Part shown: piece after piece, positions 59,749 to 64,000 of the stretch | Layout of the letters: each line of letters starts with the position of its first letter | How positions within the stretch are numbered: the stretch's first letter is position 1 | Assembly (NCBI RefSeq): GCF_008728515.1 | Contig: NC_044996.1 | Coordinates: 130,852,923-130,916,922, forward strand | Length of the DNA: 64,000 nt | Direction: 5' to 3' | Source: Papio anubis | Taxonomy: Eukaryota; Chordata; Mammalia; Primates; Cercopithecidae | Position numbers and translations under genes: made by a program | Notes under the pieces: model-generated | What the model saw: only the letters and a program-made list of their open reading frames with translations | What the model was told of the DNA's origin: nothing | The model's database searches: none

Positions 59749-60204
59749 TTTTGCATTCGTTTCCTCATCTGTAAATTGAGATAAGAACAGTATCTTCATT
59801 GTTATTAAGTAATTCACTTAATTTAATTCAAACAAGGACAATTTTGATAGTGGCAAGTGGCACTGACAGACATTACAACTCTATAATGTTGACTATTGCA
59901 AAGTAAAAAAAGTTTTATCAAACAATAAAACATAGTTAAAATGGTTTTATATCATACAAAAAATGACAAACACTCAATTATGAGCATTTAGATGCTCAAT
60001 AGCAAGACTGCTCAGTCTTTCTTTCCTTTTTGTTTTATGTTTACGGAACCTGTGATTTTCCATGTTTAACTTTTTTTGTTTGTATTATCTCAATGTGTAA
60101 TCTCACTTAGTTTTGTGGATTTAAAACAGTATCTGTTTGCTGGTCACTGCCAAATATACATTTCCAGATGTTATCCCTTTCTTGAGCACATATTTCTATC
60201 TAAT

Positions 60205-60925
60205 TACTTGCTAACTCTACTGAGATGTCTCATGGGCATCTGAATTTAAGAGCATAAAAATATGACTCGAGTTCCACTCCAAATCTGCACTTGTCACAAT
60301 AGTCCCCATCTTAATAAATGGTAACACTACCTACCCAGTTGCTTAAGCCAAAAATCTGTGAGTCATATTCAATTCATTTTCTCACCTCTTCACATAAAAT
60401 GCATCAGCATGACCTATTGGTTTTACCTCCAAAGCATAACCACTAGAATGTAAGTTTCATCAAAAGGTTGCATTTTTTTCTGTCCTGTGAAGCAATGTAT
60501 TCTGAGGATTTACACAGTGCCTGGCACATAGTAAGAAGTAAATAAATTTTTGTGGAACAAATGAAAGATTCCTGAACCTAACCACTTTCCTTCATTCTTA
60601 TGACCAATACCATAATCTAAGCCATCAACATCTCCACCTATAGTTCTACAATAGCCTCCTAACTTATCTGCTGCTACTCTTGACACCACAACTATCCACT
60701 CAATAGCCTATTTGCTATATTGAAACTAACTAGTGGATTCCAATCACTTAGGATAAAATAAAGTCCTTTATACTGGCCTGCAAATAAATCTTGAAATTAC
60801 CTATTCTTCAACCTCATTTTCTACTTTTTTGTCCCTCTCATTCTCTACTATATTCACAGGTTTCCATGTTTAAGCATAGTAGGTGCTCAATAAACATTTG
60901 TTGAATGAATAAATATGTATATTTA
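60205..60925 (+). repeat. L2 LINE (sense), 3' region to end
   Basis: It follows L2 order: gagatgtctcatgggcatc, gccaaaaatctgtgagtcat, ctacaatagcctcctaac and aagtcctttatactggcc. The end is tagtaggtgctcaataaac, ttgttgaatgaataaatatg. A second L2 3'-like end (cagtgcctggcacatagtaa) lies at 60515-60545, so two L2 pieces may be interleaved. Confidence 0.78.
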
Positions 60926-61084
60926 ACCTGTGAGTAGTCTAATCATGACAGGAAGTGAGATTGTGCAGAAATTTGTTTTACCCCGTCTCTCTCCCTTTGA
61001 GAGCTAAATTCTCAAGTAATCTATACTTGCTTATTCCATATCCTCACCTACTTTAAACTACTGCAATCTGGTTTCTTCCCAAAT

Positions 61085-62290
61085 GCTGATTTGAAAATAT
61101 TCATGACAAGATAATCAGTAAACTCAATGGACCATTCTTCTATTTTATTAATTTTTGCTCTTCGTGTTTTTTTCACTCCTTCTACACTTTTTGGATTTAA
61201 TTTCTTATTCTTCATTCTATCTCCATGAAATAGATTCTTAGATAATCAATTTTCAGCTTTCTATCTTTATAAAATGCATTTGAAGTATACATTTTTCACT
61301 AAACATGGCTTTAGCTCAGTTCATATATTTTGATATGTACAATTTATCTTTCAATTCAAAATATTTTCTAACTTCCAATGTGAATTCTTTTTGACTCCTG
61401 AATTATTTCAGAAGTATTTGGCTATTTCCCAATTTATAGAGATGTTCTAGTTATCTTTGTACCATTGATTTTTAGCCTAATTCTATTTAATCAGATAATA
61501 TGATTTCAGTGGTTTGATATTTGTTATGAAGTGCGTTATGGTCCAACTCATGGTAAATGTACCAAAATGTTTCTTCTGACTTGAAAAGTATGTGTTTACT
61601 GTATTTGAGGGTGTAGTTTGTTAATTATGTTGTTAAATATTTTATATCCTTACTGATATTTTTGTCTGCTTTGTTTCTATCAGTTGCTAAGAGAGGTATG
61701 TTAAAATTCCTCACTATGAGTGTGAGTTTGTCTATTTCTTCTTTACATTTGTCAATTTAAACTTGGTGTATTCTGAGGCCATGTTATTCGTTGTATACGT
61801 ATCTATAGTAATCACATCCCCCTATTGAAATGATCCTTTTAATTATGAAATATCTCTATTTCTAGTAATAATTTTGGTCTTAAAGTCTACTTTATCTAAT
61901 ATTAATGGAGCTAAACTGGCTTTATTTGGTTAGTGTTAGCATGATATATTTTATCCACAGTTACTTTGAAGCTTTCTGTGTCTTGATATTATAGGTGTGC
62001 CTATTGGAGGCAGACTAGAGTTGAGTTTTATTTTTTAATTTAATCTGAAAATGTTTGTCTTTTAATAGAGGTATTTATTCTATTTTCCTTCACTGTATTT
62101 ACAATATATTTGGGTTTAATCTACCACTTCTCTATTTGCTTTTTCTTTATCTGTCTTGTTCTGCATTCCCTCTTTCTTTTAGATTGATTTTGTCTTTTTA
62201 TTATTCCATATCCACCCCCACTTGTTTGCTAGTTATACTTTTTAAAAAATTAGTCTTTAATATCTGTTATTATGTAATGCCAGACATTGC
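61085..62290 (-). repeat. Old L1 (L1M-type) ORF2, antisense
   Basis: Antisense ORF2-type sequence: tgactcctgaattatttcag, gtgtgagtttgtctatttc, tcttaaagtctactttatc and gattttgtctttttattattc. Many stops; no protein can be read. It is the most diverged L1 block in the window. Confidence 0.75.
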
Positions 62291-62449
62291 TAATTGATGA
62301 CAGATCTCATTCCCACAGAGCCCAGGTACAGTCTAAGAATCCTTCACACAGTAATTAAAAAATTCCCTAAAAATTATTTAGAATTGTGAAGCAAAATGAA
62401 ACCCATTTTCCATCTCTGGTCTAGGAGAGCATGCAGTCAGTAAGCCAGG

Positions 62450-62632
62450 ATAGTGTTTCTTAAAGTTATCTCATCATAAGAATCACCTAGAGTGCTTATT
62501 AAGAGTACAGATTCTTGTATTCCACCCAACTTTATAAATCAACATCTGAAAGGAATTTTACTGAGAATTAGTATGTTTCAGAGGGGTCCTAGGTGAGTCT
62601 TATTACGATAAGGAAGTTTGGGAAACCTGAGC
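62450..62632. mobile_element. MER5-type hAT element
   Basis: It reads gtgtttcttaaagttatctc, aagaatcacctagagtgctta and gtcctaggtgagtcttatt, ending aagtttgggaaacctgag. Diverged but in order. Confidence 0.65.
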
Positions 62633-63404
62633 AGTATTACCATATGTAAAAGAAGTTGTTGAAGGACTTAAACCATCCACTGAGGCGGTTGCAGCATGAG
62701 TTCTATACTGTTTTGTGTTGAAATACCATCATAATGTAAGAATATTTTCTGGGTGGCACAAGTGATCCTGAACTCTTGCTGCTGTGTGCTGAACTTCTGT
62801 GAATGTGATTAAAGAAACGATAGCACCAACAAGGAGGCAGTGAGGAGAAAATTGAGAAAGGCACAACATTAAAAGGTAACGTACAGCAAAGAGGATATTT
62901 GTGCTTGTTTACTTGTTCTCCTTATCCATGGCAGGACAAAATGTTCCTGAGAGGTAGCGAAGAGTGAGACAGGGCAGCTAACAGGACAGATTTATCTCTT
63001 TCAGCCCAGAGTATGTGCAGGAAACCTTTTAGTGGATGTAGTCAGAACTCAGTGAGCTCATACCCACATAAACTCCTCAATATAAGCAATGTCTCACAAC
63101 AGATATTCAGCTTTACACCTACGTATTTGCAGCATTAATAGTGACTGTGGAATATTTTTGTTTTCATTCCAACAGAGTAGCATATAACTATTACTTCACC
63201 AGCAGGATTAGTTTATCAAATATTTTTTGGAACAGATTTTGAAAAATCTCTCTACTGTACATAAAATGTTAACTTTAGTTCTCAAGCAGTATTGTTACAG
63301 GAGGTAACATTCTCCATATCAAAGGGTATGTTTCTCTCCCAGAGTTTGAAATGGAAAACAGGTGCAAGCCTTTTGATAGCCTCTACAAGATTGGGTTATA
63401 AAGC

Positions 63405-63588
63405 AGAACAGTGTTTTCCAAGCATGTCTGCACACCAGAATTGCCTGGGGAGCTGCAGAAATACGGAGGCTGGTGCCCCTCCTAACATTGAGATTTAATT
63501 GGTGTAAGGTTGTGTCTAAGGCTTGGGATTTTTAAAACACCCCCAGGCAATTCTAATGTGCAGGCAAGTTTGGGAACCACAGGACTGG
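63405..63588. mobile_element. MER5-type hAT element
   Basis: It reads gtgttttccaagcatgtctg, accagaattgcctggggagc and ccccaggcaattctaatgtg, ending aagtttgggaaccacagg. Nearly complete. Confidence 0.75.
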
Positions 63589-63777
63589 AGATCTTGAGCT
63601 ATGCATTTCAAACCTCAAGTCTCTGGACAGTGTAAAGCTTAGGATTCTGCAGTAAAGTTTAAGTTGAGATCATAAGATCAGTCTCACTAGATTTATCATG
63701 TTGTAATCTACATGGGTATGGAATAATTTACATAAAGCCAGAGCAATTGATGAAAAAAACTCAATCAGATCAGTGAT

Positions 63778-63778
<1 letters not shown>

Positions 63779-63813
<35 letters not shown>
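63779..63813. repeat. CA dinucleotide microsatellite
   Basis: An uninterrupted (CA)n of about 17 units, likely to be length-polymorphic. Confidence 0.95.
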
Positions 63814-63816
<3 letters not shown>

Positions 63817-63879
63817 CAATATTTAGAAGAACCAGGATTTTAAAGTAACTTGGTCAAATTGAGTATATATCCCCAATTA

Positions 63880-64000
63880 GAGTTGCTCGATAAATACAGG
63901 GAGTCCAGTTACATCCAAATTTCAGATAAACAATTTTTAGTATAAGTATGTCCCATGCAATATTTGGTATGTGCTTATACTAAAAATTGTTTGTTGTTAT
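63880..64000. mobile_element. Palindromic MITE-like element, cut by window end
   Basis: Two arms pair: 63928-63954 (aaacaatttttagtataagt...) and 63966-63992 (...acttat-type complement, ending aaaaattgttt), with an 11-base loop and few mismatches. The left outer part reads gagtccagttacatccaaat and ttcagataaa. I recall this as a common palindromic human DNA element but cannot name it with certainty. The right outer arm lies beyond the window. Confidence 0.7.

Larger units (their letters stand above)
13350..64000 (-). other. GLRA2: Last GLRA2 intron (extends beyond window)
   Basis: From the splice acceptor to the window end no other GLRA2 exon is visible on the minus strand: no M1-M3 coding sequence and no extracellular-domain exon appears in any minus-strand frame. 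The 50.7 kb is therefore taken as intron, filled mostly by retrotransposons. A very short exon, or a gene boundary on the plus strand, cannot be ruled out by eye. Confidence 0.75.

Noticed and set aside
13350..64000. Further GLRA2 exons
   Set aside because: No minus-strand frame shows the M1-M3 region or extracellular domain; every longer minus-strand frame falls in repeats or lacks similarity.

Overview
This is nuclear DNA from a primate, most likely an Old World monkey (Cercopithecidae). Dense Alu, L1, L2, MIR and old DNA-transposon copies mark it as primate. Three young Alu copies (32972, 42844 and 58206) carry changes I associate with the Old World monkey AluYR lineage, such as CTCAAGCCTG and CCGAGACGGG near the 5' end, and a GAGCTGAGATCTGGCC-type right arm in two of them. 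No prokaryotic-style gene, operon, CRISPR array or novel defence-type system is present.

The only host protein-coding sequence recognised is the last coding exon of the glycine receptor alpha-2 subunit gene (GLRA2) on the minus strand (13071-13349). It has a clean splice acceptor, the M4 membrane segment, the C-terminal tail and a stop codon. A 3' UTR runs leftward to about 11795, with an AATAAA-type signal at 11815-11820. Positions 1 to about 11790 are therefore downstream flank. Positions 13350-64000 are, as far as can be seen, one large intron: no upstream GLRA2 exon was found on the minus strand.

Layout. 1-6.9 kb: MIR and L2 remnants, a hAT element inside L2, and an Alu with an expanded pentanucleotide tail. 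6.9-11.75 kb: an L1 with target-site duplications whose ORF1/ORF2 junction has been replaced by 413 bp of non-L1 DNA. 11.8-13.35 kb: GLRA2 3' end. 13.35-46.5 kb: intron with Alus, a twin-primed 5'-inverted L1 (18.2-19.4 kb), L2 and MIR pieces, MER20 and MER5 copies, old LTRs with one LTR nested in another, and a 37-41 nt tRNA-Cys fragment at 35150 flanked by a direct repeat. 46.5-53.2 kb: Alu, then full-length L1, then 3'-transduced DNA, all inside one perfect 18-bp target-site duplication. 53.2-64 kb: more old repeats, two Alus, a 24-bp minisatellite, L2 and old L1 antisense pieces, a CA repeat and a palindromic element cut by the window end.

The most interesting signals are retrotransposition by-products: the Alu/L1/transduction composite, the tailless tRNA-Cys retropseudogene, and the L1 with internal replacement lying tail-to-tail with GLRA2. 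All L1 ORFs are broken by stops and frameshifts and cannot encode working proteins. Repeat family names come from memory of consensus sequences and were not checked by a search; boundaries of old repeats are approximate.
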